Assembly (NCBI GenBank): GCA_947495575.1
Contig: CANLZL010000008.1
Coordinates: 1 to 64,000 of the forward strand
Length of the DNA: 64,000 bases
Direction of reading: 5' to 3'
Origin: an uncultured Nioella sp.
Lineage (GTDB): Bacteria; Pseudomonadota; Alphaproteobacteria; Rhodobacterales; Rhodobacteraceae
In this document: piece by piece, positions 37,955 to 47,839 of the stretch
How the letters are laid out: every line of letters begins with the position of its first letter
Numbering within the stretch: position 1 is the first letter of the stretch
Program-made: the position numbers and the translations under genes
Notes under the pieces: generated by a model
Databases searched by the model: none
What the model was told of the DNA's origin: nothing
Seen by the model: the letters and a program-made list of their open reading frames with translations, nothing else

Positions 37955-38811
37955 GCCTTTTCCCTTCCGATCCAGAGGTTGAGCGCCGAAATCGCCACCG
38001 CAAGCGCGGCAATGGTGTAGGCAATCGCGCTGGCATAGCCGAAGTTCAAGTTGAGGAAGCCCTGACGATAGAGATAAAGGCCAAGCGTTTCGGTGGCCCC
38101 GCCCGGTCCACCAACATTGGTGATAAGGAATGGCTCAGCAAATAGTTGCATCGACCCGATGACCGACAAAACAAGGCTAAACAGGATCACCGGGCGCAAG
38201 AGCGGCAGTGTTATGTATAGAAACTGCTGGCGGGGCGAGACATTGTCGAGACGGGCGGCCTCGTACACATCATCAGGAATGGATTGAAGTCCCGATAGGA
38301 TGATGATCGCGTTATAGCCGACCCATCGCCAGGTCACGGCGATAATGATAACCGCCATCGCAGCTTCTGGATCGCCAAACCAATTCACGCCATTCAGGCC
38401 TATGGTCTCGATCACTTTGTTCACGATTCCGAATTCTGCGTTGAACATCAGGCGAAACAGCGCTGCATAGGCAGCCTCCCCAATTACGACCGGTGCAAAA
38501 AACGCAAAGCGGAGCAGACCGCGGGCTTTCAGCAGTTTTGAATTCAGCAGAACGGCCAACAGGGTCGCCAACGTCAGCATGATCGGAACCTGAATGGCAA
38601 GGATCGTCAGCGTGTTCTTCAACGCGTTATAAAACGCGGGGTCCTGCACGATGCGGCCCCAGGTCATATTGGGGTTGAAACCCCAAGGCGCCCGGCGCGT
38701 CTGCATAAAGGACAGCATAAAGGAATAGATGATCGGCCATAGCCAGAAGACGGCGAAGATGGCGAGGTAAGGCGCCAGAAACCCGTATGCTGTGAGAGAT
38801 CTTCTTCGCAT
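37951..38811 (-). CDS. Sugar ABC transporter permease (MalF/UgpA type)
   Basis: A 286-residue permease with the UgpA-type N-terminus AYGFLAPYLAIFAVFWLWPIIYSF and the EAA-like loop DVYEAARLDNVSPRQQFLYITLPLLRP. ATG 38811 is preferred over the TTG two codons upstream. It lies between the binding protein gene (separated by a terminator-like hairpin) and the second permease. Confidence 0.92.
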   Translation of the reverse strand: MRRRSLTAYGFLAPYLAIFAVFWLWPIIYSFMLSFMQTRRAPWGFNPNMTWGRIVQDPAFYNALKNTLTILAIQVPIMLTLATLLAVLLNSKLLKARGLLRFAFFAPVVIGEAAYAALFRLMFNAEFGIVNKVIETIGLNGVNWFGDPEAAMAVIIIAVTWRWVGYNAIIILSGLQSIPDDVYEAARLDNVSPRQQFLYITLPLLRPVILFSLVLSVIGSMQLFAEPFLITNVGGPGGATETLGLYLYRQGFLNLNFGYASAIAYTIAALAVAISALNLWIGREKA

Positions 38812-38844
38812 ATTCAAATTCCGCTCTCAGGTGGCCGAAAAAAT

Positions 38845-38878
38845 TAGGGAGCGCGGGGCCGTGGAGGCGGCCCCGCGC
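38845..38878 (-). terminator. Intercistronic terminator-like hairpin after the sugar-binding protein
   Basis: An 11-bp perfect GC stem (GCGCGGGGCCG at 38851-38861 with CGGCCCCGCGC at 38868-38878) is followed on the minus strand by CCCTAATTTTTT. It sits between the binding-protein gene and the first permease. Partial termination or 3' protection here would give excess binding protein over permease, a common arrangement. Confidence 0.75.
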
Positions 38879-38892
38879 CCGCTCAGATCACA

Positions 38893-40170
38893 TCACTCGG
38901 CAATTGGCAGTCCGGTGGCAAAGCTGATCTGCTGTGCCGCCTCGTCCAGGGCTTCCTGGGCGCTGTCGTGGTCACCATTGAGATACGCAGTCTGAGTAGC
39001 CTGCATGACCTGATCCGCGTCACCGAAGAACGGAGTGCCAACAGCAGGTTGGATACGATCAAGGGTGGAGAGGACATCAACCCAGACCGCCTGATTGCCC
39101 CAGAACTCCAGCTCTTCGCTGACATAAGGATCATCCAATGCACTCAGCAAGGATGGGACCAGACCATATTCGCGCAACATGGTGATCTGGCCTTCATTCG
39201 TGCCAAGCGCGTAGCTGATATAGTCATACGCGGCATCTTGGTTTTCGCTGTTGGACGCGATTGCCAAAAGCGATCCGCCGACATTGGCGGCCCGGTCACC
39301 ACCTTCGGCGACGGTTGGCATGTGATAAACACCCCAAAGTCCAGAATGCTCATCTTGATCGACATTGGTTCTGAGCGAACCCTCGAACCAAGCGCCGTTC
39401 ATCAAGGACGCAACGGTGCCGGCCGAGGCGTTCTGCAAACGCTCCCCGAAATCACCAGCCGTCAGCAAGCCCTGACCGTGCATCTCGCCCAGAATTTCCA
39501 GTGCGGCAACGCATCCTTCGCCGTTGATTGCGATGCTTTCGCCGTCTTGAGTGAAATAACCGCACCCCTGTTCATTGGCGATCATGCGGAACCATTCCGC
39601 TCCGCCATTGAGGTTGTCATTGGTCATGACGACACCGGGGTTGGCCTCCTGAACGGCAAGACCTGCCGCAATGAAGTCATACCAGGTCACGATGGAGTCT
39701 GCATCGACGCCGGCGTTTTCATAAAAATCGCGGCGGTAGAACACCATGACCGGACCGGTATCCCAAGGCATCCCAATCACGCGGTCGCCATCACGCAACG
39801 CGGTCATTTTGAAGTCTGGGAACAGGGCCGCTGTTTCGTCCGTGAACCCAAGCTCGGTCAAGTCAGCCGCGCAATCCGGAAACTGGGCCGAAATCAGCTC
39901 CATCTCGACATTCTGGAACTGAAAAACATCCGGCAAGCCAGTGCCGCCCGCCGCGCACGCCGCCAGGACCCGCGATTTTACCTGGCTGTAGCCAAGTTGT
40001 TCGACATTTACTGTAATATCTGGGTGTTGGGCATTGAAGCCTTCCAGAGTGGCGGAAAGGCTGCTGGCCGCAACCCCCCAAGCCCAAACGGAAATTTCGG
40101 TTTGATCGGCATTTGCGCTGCCAGCGGACACGGCCAACAGGGCCGCCGCGCAGGTGGTGAATTTGTTCAT
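38893..40170 (-). CDS. Sugar ABC transporter substrate-binding protein, family 1
   Basis: A 425-residue periplasmic protein with a Sec signal peptide (residues 1-21, ending ANA) and the family 1 layout: ISVWAWGVAASSL at the start of the mature part, GTGLPDVFQFQNVEMELI, MPWDTGPVMVFYRRDFYENAGVD, and LLAIASNSENQDAAYDYISYAL near the C-terminus. GGGAGGAG precedes the ATG. Neighbouring GH42 and AraC genes suggest a galactoside or related oligosaccharide as ligand. Confidence 0.92.
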   Translation of the reverse strand: MNKFTTCAAALLAVSAGSANADQTEISVWAWGVAASSLSATLEGFNAQHPDITVNVEQLGYSQVKSRVLAACAAGGTGLPDVFQFQNVEMELISAQFPDCAADLTELGFTDETAALFPDFKMTALRDGDRVIGMPWDTGPVMVFYRRDFYENAGVDADSIVTWYDFIAAGLAVQEANPGVVMTNDNLNGGAEWFRMIANEQGCGYFTQDGESIAINGEGCVAALEILGEMHGQGLLTAGDFGERLQNASAGTVASLMNGAWFEGSLRTNVDQDEHSGLWGVYHMPTVAEGGDRAANVGGSLLAIASNSENQDAAYDYISYALGTNEGQITMLREYGLVPSLLSALDDPYVSEELEFWGNQAVWVDVLSTLDRIQPAVGTPFFGDADQVMQATQTAYLNGDHDSAQEALDEAAQQISFATGLPIAE

Positions 40171-40247
40171 TTTCTACTCCTCCCAAAAGGGTTGGGTCTG
40201 TGTTAGCATCCCGGGTTCCAACGTAGAAAACGCAAGGAGGCCCTGTC

Positions 40248-41216
40248 TTGCCGATAGGACAGCCAGACTCATCATATGGTAAGGATTCCGAAAGTTTTAT
40301 CTGGGATCCGGCCACAAGTTTGGTCGAAAAACTACCAAATGAGATTGTTTTGGGTCGTGGCAAAGCGGGAATCATGGCCACCTCGCATTGGCATTCCCAG
40401 ATCGAGTTGAACTATGTCTGGCGTGGCTATGCGCACTACGAAATGGCAGGAAAATCTTTCCGCATCGAAGAGGGTCAGGTCGCCATTTTCTGGGGCGGCC
40501 TCCCGCATCGCCTGTCTGATTGTCCGCCAGCTGGCCAAATGGATTCCATTCATTTGCCACTGATGTATTTCTTCCGTTTGCGCCTTCCAGATGAACTTAG
40601 GAAGACTTTGATGCGCGGTGCGGCGTTGATCACCGACACCCCGTTGGAGGAAGACCGTCACGCCTTTCAGCGTTGGTGCGATTACTTCCGATCTGGCGAT
40701 GCAGAAAAGGTTCAGGTTGCCGCCGAAGAACTGCTCTTGAGGATTGAACGGTTCGCGTTTGATGACTACCGCTTGATCGAATTCGGGGCGGAAAAGGACA
40801 TTGCTGTTGAGGCGCCGAACCAAAAGGGTTTTGATCGTTTGGGCAGTATGTTGGAGTTCGTCACGGACAATTTCCGGGACGAAATTGACGCGACCCTGAT
40901 TGCTGATTCCGCTAGTCTGCACCCGAAATACGCGATGAGCGTTTTCAAAAAGTCGACCGGCATGACATTGAATCAATATGTGCAGCTCTTGCGCCTATCC
41001 TACGCTCAATCACAGCTATTGGACGAAGAAACCAATGTTTTGGAGGTCGCAATGGATAGCGGCTTTGGCTCGCTTTCGCAGTTCAACAAGAGCTTTCGTA
41101 GCCTGACCGGAATGACGCCATCTGATTTCAAACGTCAAATGAGTGCGCGATTGAAATCCAGCTCTGCCGTGAAAGTGGGGGCCACCCCGCAAGAGCGTGA
41201 CAAATCCACTTTCTGA
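40248..41216 (+). CDS. AraC family transcriptional regulator
   Basis: A 322-residue regulator: an N-terminal cupin-like sensor domain (ATSHWHSQIELNYVWRGYAHYEMAG, residues about 45-70) and a C-terminal double helix-turn-helix (about 205-300, with YAMSVFKKSTGMTLNQYVQLLRLSYAQSQL and FGSLSQFNKSFRSLTGMTPSDFKR). Translation starts at TTG, 7 bases after AAGGAGG at 40234-40240, which makes this unusual start convincing. It is divergent from the sugar importer operon and is its likely activator. Confidence 0.92.
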   Translation: MPIGQPDSSYGKDSESFIWDPATSLVEKLPNEIVLGRGKAGIMATSHWHSQIELNYVWRGYAHYEMAGKSFRIEEGQVAIFWGGLPHRLSDCPPAGQMDSIHLPLMYFFRLRLPDELRKTLMRGAALITDTPLEEDRHAFQRWCDYFRSGDAEKVQVAAEELLLRIERFAFDDYRLIEFGAEKDIAVEAPNQKGFDRLGSMLEFVTDNFRDEIDATLIADSASLHPKYAMSVFKKSTGMTLNQYVQLLRLSYAQSQLLDEETNVLEVAMDSGFGSLSQFNKSFRSLTGMTPSDFKRQMSARLKSSSAVKVGATPQERDKSTF

Positions 41217-41223
41217 CCTTTGT

Positions 41224-42132
41224 TTAGTTTCCGGACATTCGGTAGGCCCTGCGCGCGTTACCCGCAAAGATAGCGGCACGTTCATCCACTGAAAAATCGC
41301 GGGTGATCGTATCGAACGCATCCCAGATTTCAGAGATTGGTCCAAATTGCAGATCGGTCGGAGCGTTCGAGGCAAAGCTTACCCTACCGGTTCCGAAAAT
41401 CTCGATGGTCTGCAAAACATAGTCGCGGATCTTCTGCGTGGTCCAGTTTGGAACGGTATTTCCAAACCCGGAAATCTTGATATCGATATGATCCAGTTCA
41501 GCAAGGGCCTTTAGACCGGTGCGCCACGCTAAGCGCCCTTGCTCGCTGTGATCCCAGGGAAGTCCTGCATGCTCTACATGCACTGGAATGTCAGGATGTA
41601 CCGCCGCAAGCTTTGCGAAAGATTGCATTTGATGGGCAAAGCACATCAGATCGAAATCGAGCCCATATTTTGCCAGCAGCGCGTAATTCGCGCGCCATTG
41701 CAGAAGATCAATGTAGTCCTGATCGGCCCAACACAGGTCTGGCCGCCCATCGACCCGGCATAGCATTTGGCGGATTCCCCGGGTTAGCGGCATTGCGGCA
41801 TGGCCCTCCAGAACGGGTTCAACGGCATCGCTGGCCAGGTCGGCATGGGCGACGATGACCAGCGGCAGCCCTTCGGCCCTGTCTTGTTCGGCCAAACTGT
41901 GTAGCCACCGGGTTTCACCAACCGGATCGGCCTTGGTCCATTCGGCTTCTATATGAACCACGCCTGCCACATCGACCCCTGCCATGTCTGCCAGGTAACT
42001 GGCGGGCAAATAGGTTTCGGCCTGTGCACCAGTGCGTTCACCTTCTTCATCCACCCCATCCGACAGGCTCTCATAGGGATGATTTTCAGGATCGCGCCAA
42101 TGGATGTGAGCGTCAATTACGGAGGGCAGCAT
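41224..42132 (-). CDS. Amidohydrolase_2 family protein (sugar lactonase-like)
   Basis: A 302-residue TIM-barrel metal-dependent hydrolase with the N-terminal IDAHIHWRDPENHPY (first two metal histidines), HVEHAGLPWD, and VSFASNAPTDLQFG holding the late acidic region, plus a C-terminal IFAGNARRAYRM. Members of this group open L-rhamnono- and L-fucono-lactones or decarboxylate aromatic acids. The adjacent mutarotase-like and Gfo/Idh genes favour a sugar-lactone substrate; this is inference. The gene is convergent with the AraC gene and divergent from the CoA-transferase gene. Confidence 0.82.
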   Translation of the reverse strand: MLPSVIDAHIHWRDPENHPYESLSDGVDEEGERTGAQAETYLPASYLADMAGVDVAGVVHIEAEWTKADPVGETRWLHSLAEQDRAEGLPLVIVAHADLASDAVEPVLEGHAAMPLTRGIRQMLCRVDGRPDLCWADQDYIDLLQWRANYALLAKYGLDFDLMCFAHQMQSFAKLAAVHPDIPVHVEHAGLPWDHSEQGRLAWRTGLKALAELDHIDIKISGFGNTVPNWTTQKIRDYVLQTIEIFGTGRVSFASNAPTDLQFGPISEIWDAFDTITRDFSVDERAAIFAGNARRAYRMSGN

Positions 42133-42315
42133 GGGTCTTCCTTCGGTTCAAATCACGGCCAATCCAGGCCTGCTCAAAGCCTCCAACACCTGAGTGGAAT
42201 TCGCAACACCAATTATTTTTGAAATTTTACTGGCGAGTGTGTCCTTCATTCTATGGCGGTTTTGCAAAGTTTTTCCGTATTTTCGCTGCATTGCGGCGGA
42301 TTATTTTCTTGATGG

Positions 42316-42346
42316 TTCGTATGTAAAATGTTTTCTCATACATGAA
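42316..42346. promoter_or_regulatory. Imperfect palindrome before the first CoA-transferase gene
   Basis: GTATG (42319-42323) and CATAC (42337-42341) flank a smaller symmetric core, GTAAAATGTTTTC, about 20 bases before the start at 42361. The surrounding 42150-42340 is AT-rich and should hold divergent promoters for the amidohydrolase and CoA-transferase operons. The IclR regulator encoded at 47840 is a candidate binder. Confidence 0.35.
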
Positions 42347-42360
42347 ATTTGAGGAATCAC

Positions 42361-43542
42361 ATGACTGCACCGTCGACATCAACGCCCCTGCCTTTAGACG
42401 GAATTCGGGTCCTGGACTTCTCTCAGTTCCTGGCTGGCCCGGTCTGCGCCATGCGGTTGGCTGACCTTGGCGCCGAAGTCATCAAGGTCGAACGTCCAGA
42501 CGGTGGTGACCTGTGCCGCGGCATGGCAGTGGCGGATCAATGGTTGGGTTCCGACAGCCTGTTGTTCCACACAATCAATCGCAGCAAGGCAAGCGTCACA
42601 GCGGACCTAAAAGACAAAGGCGACCTGCAGGACGTCAAGGCGCTAATCCAAACGGCGGATGTGATGATCCACAATTTTCGTCCCGGCGTAATGGAGCGCA
42701 TCGGCCTTGGCTTTGAGGATGTCGGCCAACTGAACACACGCATTGTATATGGCGTAGTCTCTGGTTACGGGACCTCCGGACCATGGAGCGCTCTGCCCGG
42801 TCAGGACCTTCTTGCGCAGGCACGATCCGGCCTTGTCTGGATGTCAGGCAGCGCGGATGACGGCCCAATCCCCATGGGCATTTCGATCACTGATATCACT
42901 GCGGGCCAACACCTGGCCCAAGGCATCCTTGCGGCACTGCTCAGGCAAGCCAGAACCGGCAAAGGCAGCCTAATCGAGGTCAGCCTTCTCGCTTCGGCCA
43001 TGGATCTGCAATTTGAACAATTCACATCTTACTTGAATGGTGATGACAAGTTGCAACCCACGCGCAGCGCCGTAAACGGGGCCAATGTCCACGCGACTGC
43101 CCCTTATGGAATATACGAGACAAAGGATGGCCATATCGCCATCGCGATGACTCCGATTGCCCAGTTGCAATCACTGCTCTCCCTAGACCGGTTGGCGCCC
43201 TTTTCAGATCCCGATCTGGCGTTCCCGCGCCGGGACGAGATCAAAGGCATATTGCGCGATTACCTTAAGACGGCACCGACCGGTCGCTGGATATCTTTAC
43301 TGGAACCCACTGGCGTCTGGTGCGCAGAAGTTCTGGACTGGCCCAAGCTCCTGTCCTCAGGCGCATTGGACGCATTGGGCGTGGTTCAAAGCCTGAGCAA
43401 GTCAGATAAACAACACATAAAAACAACAACTTGTCCCATTCGAATTGACGGCCATGTGCTGACCAACCCGCGCCCTGCCCCGGCGCTGGGATCAGATACA
43501 GCCCGCGTGATGGGACAAGTAAAGGAAGGAGCGGCCAAATGA
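42361..43542 (+). CDS. CaiB/BaiF (family III) CoA-transferase, first copy
   Basis: A 393-residue family III CoA-transferase: [32 protein letters not shown]-type N-terminus, [27 protein letters not shown] and the segment [15 protein letters not shown] that holds the catalytic aspartate. GAGG precedes ATG 42361. These enzymes move CoA between carboxylic acids. It is coupled to the MaoC gene (ATGA overlap) and has a paralog at 50055. Confidence 0.92.
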   Translation: MTAPSTSTPLPLDGIRVLDFSQFLAGPVCAMRLADLGAEVIKVERPDGGDLCRGMAVADQWLGSDSLLFHTINRSKASVTADLKDKGDLQDVKALIQTADVMIHNFRPGVMERIGLGFEDVGQLNTRIVYGVVSGYGTSGPWSALPGQDLLAQARSGLVWMSGSADDGPIPMGISITDITAGQHLAQGILAALLRQARTGKGSLIEVSLLASAMDLQFEQFTSYLNGDDKLQPTRSAVNGANVHATAPYGIYETKDGHIAIAMTPIAQLQSLLSLDRLAPFSDPDLAFPRRDEIKGILRDYLKTAPTGRWISLLEPTGVWCAEVLDWPKLLSSGALDALGVVQSLSKSDKQHIKTTTCPIRIDGHVLTNPRPAPALGSDTARVMGQVKEGAAK

Positions 43543-43991
43543 TCGTTGAGCAATATTTTGAAGAGTTTGAGATCGGCTTTGCCCGCAGCACCTTTGGCCG
43601 CACGATAACCGAAACAGACTTTGTCGTTCACGCAGGCCACACTGGCGATTTCTTTCCGCATCATATGGATAAGGAATGGTGCGCAACACAGGATTTCAAA
43701 CGTCGCATGGCGCATGGGACCATGGTCTTTTCCATCGGCATTGGCCTGACGGCCTCCACCATAAACCCGCACGCCATGTCTTATGGCTACGACAAGATGC
43801 GCTTTATCCGTCCGGTCCATATCGGCGACACGATCAAAACGCGCGCAACGATCACCGAAAAGCGCGATCACCCGAAACGACAGACACATGGCTTCGTTCA
43901 TGAAGCCGTCGAAATCACCAACCAAAACGACGAGGTCGTTCTGGTCTGTGAGCACCTTTACCTCGTCGTGCGAAAGGAACCTTTGGCATAA
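43539..43991 (+). CDS. MaoC-like hydratase/dehydratase
   Basis: A 150-residue hot-dog-fold protein. The stretch [26 protein letters not shown] carries the (R)-hydratase-type catalytic aspartate-histidine pattern, followed by [15 protein letters not shown] and [18 protein letters not shown]. The family adds or removes water on enoyl-CoA thioesters. Coupling to a CoA-transferase suggests it acts on the CoA ester that enzyme makes. Confidence 0.9.
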   Translation: MIVEQYFEEFEIGFARSTFGRTITETDFVVHAGHTGDFFPHHMDKEWCATQDFKRRMAHGTMVFSIGIGLTASTINPHAMSYGYDKMRFIRPVHIGDTIKTRATITEKRDHPKRQTHGFVHEAVEITNQNDEVVLVCEHLYLVVRKEPLA

Positions 43992-44069
43992 CGACGCCGG
44001 CAAGGGAATATGGGTACGAAGAGTGCCCATTGAGGAATAGGCAATATCCAAATCTTTGGGAGGAATACC

Positions 44070-45044
44070 ATGACTTCGAAACTAAAACTTCTCGCCAGCG
44101 CCTCGCTTGCGACGCTTGCATTGGCCGGATCGGTCAGCGCAGACGGGCATGCCAGCACCTTCGGCTTCTCCAGCAACGGTTTAAGTTTTCCCTTTGCGGC
44201 CGCAGTCGCGCAGGGCTTTGCTGACGCGGCAGAAGAAGCCGGGGTCGAGGCCATCGTGCTCGACTCGCAGGGCGATGTTCTGAAACAGACCAACGATATC
44301 GACGATCTGCTGGCCCAAGGCGTGGCCGGCATTGCGATCATGCCAAACGACTCCGCCGTTGCGGTGTCTTGGGTCGACGCAGCTCATGCAGCTGGCGTTC
44401 CTGTTGTGGCTTCGGCCTCGATGATTGGGGACACCAGCACACGTCCCATCGACGATGTGTATGAAAACCTTGCCGCGCTTGTGACACAACAAGAGGTCGC
44501 CGCAGGTCGTGAGGTGGGCCTGCTGGCCGCGCGTTTGCTCGGCGAAGCCGGTATCGAAACCGCGCAGGTTGCCATCATCGAAGGCGCCGCAGGTTACGCT
44601 GAAGTTGGCCAGCGCACCGAAGGATTTGAGATGGGTATGAACGAAGCGGGTCAAGCCTATGAGATCGTTGCGGCACAGCCCGGCGATTGGTCGTCTGAGC
44701 GTGGTGAAGCCGTGTGCCAGAATATCCTCGCGTCCAACCCCAATATCGACCTGTTCTTTAACCAGGCGGACGACATGGTTGTGGGCTGCGCCCGCGCTGT
44801 GGACTCTGCAGGATCCGACGCCCTTTTGGTCGGCTTTGGCGGTTCGCGTCTGGCCATTGAATCGATCCGTGCAGGCTCGGTTGATGGAACCGTCTGCTAC
44901 AAACCAGAAGAGATCGGCCGGATTTCTTTCCAGGTGCTTTACGAGGTGGCCACCGGCGAAGCTCAGCATAGCGAAGAGTTCCTGACATACCCGACCCCGG
45001 GCGTCAGCATCTCGAATATCGACGAATGCGAAGGTCAGTGGTGA
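44070..45044 (+). CDS. Sugar ABC transporter substrate-binding protein (RbsB type)
   Basis: A 324-residue periplasmic-binding protein of the ribose/LacI-like class, with a signal peptide (residues about 1-24, ending VSA) and the pattern FGFSSNGLSFPFAAAVAQGFADAAEEAG, DIDDLLAQGVAGIAIMPND and FFNQADDMVVGCARAV. GGGAGGA precedes the ATG. It begins a rbsB-rbsA-rbsC-type operon. Confidence 0.93.
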   Translation: MTSKLKLLASASLATLALAGSVSADGHASTFGFSSNGLSFPFAAAVAQGFADAAEEAGVEAIVLDSQGDVLKQTNDIDDLLAQGVAGIAIMPNDSAVAVSWVDAAHAAGVPVVASASMIGDTSTRPIDDVYENLAALVTQQEVAAGREVGLLAARLLGEAGIETAQVAIIEGAAGYAEVGQRTEGFEMGMNEAGQAYEIVAAQPGDWSSERGEAVCQNILASNPNIDLFFNQADDMVVGCARAVDSAGSDALLVGFGGSRLAIESIRAGSVDGTVCYKPEEIGRISFQVLYEVATGEAQHSEEFLTYPTPGVSISNIDECEGQW

Positions 45045-45050
45045 TCTGAA

Positions 45051-46622
45051 ATGAGTGAACTGCCCCGTCATAAGGGTGAACGCCCCTTGTTGCAGCTGCA
45101 TGGAATCCAAAAGACCTTTCCCAACGGAACGGTCGCCCTTCGCGGGGTGGATTTCGCAGCCTATGCCGGGACAGTTCACGGTCTTCTCGGCGCCAATGGC
45201 GCCGGGAAGTCGACACTAATCAACATTCTGTCGGCCAGTTACGGCGCGACAGGCGGAAAACAAATTTGGAAAGATCAGGAAGTGTCGTTCCAAACCCCAC
45301 TGGCCGCAAACAAAGCCGGGATTGCAACGATCCACCAGAATATCCCATTGGTGCCGACCCTTTCTGTGCTGGAAAATGTCTTTCTCTGGAAAGAAACCGG
45401 GTGGCGGCGCGACTCTGGCGACCGCACACGCTTTGCGGAAATTTGTGACGAAATCGGCTATCACATCGAACCGGATGATTTAGTGGGCGATCTTTCGATC
45501 GGCGCGCGCCAGATGGTGTGTATCCTGCAAGCGCTGAGCCTTGGCGCTGATCTCATTGTGATGGATGAGCCGACGGCCTCGCTTGCCAAGGAAGAACGAG
45601 AAATTGTCTATTCCACGGTCCGCCGCCTAGCCGAACGTGGCAAGGGCATCATCTTTGTCTCGCATTTCCTGGACGAAATCGTAGCCCTGACCGATGAGGT
45701 GACTGTCCTGCGTGACGGTAAAGCCGTGATGTACGCGGTGACTGCAGAGGTCGAAGAATCCGATATCGCAAACGCAATTGCCGGGAAAACCGTTGGCACG
45801 CTGGAACACCTACGCGAAAGCCGCGGCACGATCCGCGAGGACGTTGTCCTCGATTGTACCGACCTTGCCTCACCCGAGGGTCTGCGCTCCACCAGCCTGC
45901 AATTGCGGTCTGGAGAAGTTCTCGGGATTGCGGGCCTTCTTGGATCTGGTCGTAGTGAATTGGTGCACGCTATCTATGGCTCGGATAAACACGCAACCGG
46001 TAAGGTCGTTCTGAACGGCAAAATCATGAGCCGGTCACCGGCGAAATCTGTTGAGGCCGGAATGGCCCTTGTCCCGGAAGATCGCGACCAGCAGGCCATC
46101 ATTCCGGTCTTTGAGATTTGGCGAAACAATTCCCTGCCATATCTCGACAAAACCACCAAACCGGGCGGGCGCCTGGATCGTGACAAAGAAATGGACTGGG
46201 CGGAAGAGGCCATCAAGACGCTGAACATCAAAGCCGACAATCCCGAGATTTTTGTGACCGAGTTATCCGGCGGCAACGCCCAGAAGGTCACGGTTGCGCG
46301 CTGGTTGTTCGGCGACGCAAAGTTGCTGATCCTGGACGAGCCGACAGCAGGCATCGACGTGGGCGCCAAGGCCGACATTCTAGCGCTTGTGCGAAAACTG
46401 GCAGCCGACGGTGTCGCCATCGTCATCATTTCCTCAGAATTCGACGAGATCCTGGCCGTTGCCGACCGTGTCCTGGTGATGCGTGACGGGGCTGTTGTTG
46501 CCGAGCGTCCCGCCGCCGAAACCGACGATCAGGAGCTCATCTTGCTGGCCAGTGGCCTCAGTCAGACAGAGGCAGCCCAAGCGGGCGCCAATATGGAAGA
46601 AAAAGGGACAAACCATGCTTAA
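45051..46622 (+). CDS. Sugar ABC transporter ATP-binding protein (RbsA type)
   Basis: A 523-residue protein with two ATPase domains. The first has Walker A GANGAGKST (about residues 43-51), signature LSIGARQ and Walker B IVMDEPTASL; the second has the degenerate GLLGSGRSEL loop typical of RbsA/MglA, LSGGNAQKV and LILDEPTAGID. It starts 6 bases after the binding-protein stop and overlaps the permease gene by 8 bases. Confidence 0.95.
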   Translation: MSELPRHKGERPLLQLHGIQKTFPNGTVALRGVDFAAYAGTVHGLLGANGAGKSTLINILSASYGATGGKQIWKDQEVSFQTPLAANKAGIATIHQNIPLVPTLSVLENVFLWKETGWRRDSGDRTRFAEICDEIGYHIEPDDLVGDLSIGARQMVCILQALSLGADLIVMDEPTASLAKEEREIVYSTVRRLAERGKGIIFVSHFLDEIVALTDEVTVLRDGKAVMYAVTAEVEESDIANAIAGKTVGTLEHLRESRGTIREDVVLDCTDLASPEGLRSTSLQLRSGEVLGIAGLLGSGRSELVHAIYGSDKHATGKVVLNGKIMSRSPAKSVEAGMALVPEDRDQQAIIPVFEIWRNNSLPYLDKTTKPGGRLDRDKEMDWAEEAIKTLNIKADNPEIFVTELSGGNAQKVTVARWLFGDAKLLILDEPTAGIDVGAKADILALVRKLAADGVAIVIISSEFDEILAVADRVLVMRDGAVVAERPAAETDDQELILLASGLSQTEAAQAGANMEEKGTNHA

Positions 46623-47766
46623 ATCCGATTGGAAACGGCATTTCGGCCTGCGCGATGCCGGGGTCTATTACGCGCTGATCCTGTTGATGGTTTCGCTTGG
46701 CGTCATCACATTCATGGCCGACCGCCCTCCCTATTTCAGCCCGCTGAATATCACCAATATCCTCTATCAAAGCTCCATGATCGCGATGATGGGTGTGGCC
46801 ATGACAGTGATCCTGATCACTGGCAATTTCGACCTTTCCGTGGGATCGGTTGCCGCGTTAGGCGCTGCGGTTTGCGTTGGCCTGGCCGGGCCACTGGGCT
46901 TTTGGGTCGCCGCGCTGGTCGCGCTGCTGGCATGCGCGATGGTTGGCGTCCTGAACGGCATGATCGTGCAGCTTTTGGGCATCAACGCTTTCATCGTGAC
47001 ACTTGGAACGCTCACGGCCATTCGCGGGCTTGTGTTGATCCTGACCGATGGGCGCTCACTGATCGTTTCGACGTCAGAGGCGCGTGCACAAATGGTGGCG
47101 TTTGAAGGCGGTCGCGTGCCCGTGCAAACGGCGGTCATCGTCATTGGTGCCTTACTAGCCGCCTTTTTCCTTATCCGCTTGATCAGGGCCCGGTCCGCAG
47201 GCCAACGGGTCGGCCCCGGCATCCCCGGCGGCATCATTGGCGGCGTCGCGTTGATTGGGGTCGCCTTATTGGCCGGTCCCGAATTGCGCGTGGCCAAACC
47301 TGTCATTTACACAGGCATCTATACCCTGCTGGTCTGGGCGGTTCTCAGCTTTACCACCACGGGTCGCCGTGTTTACGCGACCGGGGGTAATCCGGTCGCA
47401 GCGCGTCTTTCTGGGGTCAATGTCAATGCCTACAAAATGGCAGGCTTTGTTCTGTCCAGTGCAACAGCTGGCTTTGCAGGCATCCTCTTTGGCTCGCGCC
47501 TCGGCGCGGTGAACCCAACCGCGTTGCAGGGTGCAGAACTCACTGTCATCGCCGCTGCGATCCTCGGCGGGACCTCCCTTTTCGGCGGTGCCGGTAGCGT
47601 GATCAAAACCCTTGTTGGCGCCCTGCTCCTCTTTACCCTCACCAACGGCTTCAACATCCTCAATCTTGGTGCAAACTATCAAGGTGTGATCGAAGGTACC
47701 GTCGTTGTTGCCGCTGCTGCGATCTATACGGTTGGCGGAAACCGCAAGAAGAAGGCCCCAGCCTGA
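46615..47766 (+). CDS. Sugar ABC transporter permease (RbsC type)
   Basis: A 383-residue inner-membrane permease of the ribose type with about ten helices; VILITGNFDLSVGSVAALGAAVC and NAFIVTLGTLTAIRGLVLILTDG are family signatures, and LTVIAAAILGGTSLFGGAGSV lies near the C-terminus. ATG 46615 overlaps the end of the ATPase gene. Confidence 0.94.
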   Translation: MLKSDWKRHFGLRDAGVYYALILLMVSLGVITFMADRPPYFSPLNITNILYQSSMIAMMGVAMTVILITGNFDLSVGSVAALGAAVCVGLAGPLGFWVAALVALLACAMVGVLNGMIVQLLGINAFIVTLGTLTAIRGLVLILTDGRSLIVSTSEARAQMVAFEGGRVPVQTAVIVIGALLAAFFLIRLIRARSAGQRVGPGIPGGIIGGVALIGVALLAGPELRVAKPVIYTGIYTLLVWAVLSFTTTGRRVYATGGNPVAARLSGVNVNAYKMAGFVLSSATAGFAGILFGSRLGAVNPTALQGAELTVIAAAILGGTSLFGGAGSVIKTLVGALLLFTLTNGFNILNLGANYQGVIEGTVVVAAAAIYTVGGNRKKKAPA

Positions 47767-47839
47767 TCCCGCAAATGCTTGCGCCCCCGGTGTTTTCCGC
47801 GAACATATGGGACGCAACAGGCTCAGCCAGGAAAACGAC

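Noticed and set aside
38968-40206. 412-residue open frame on the plus strand
   Set aside because: It is antisense to the family 1 sugar-binding protein, which has a signal peptide, ribosome site and family motifs.
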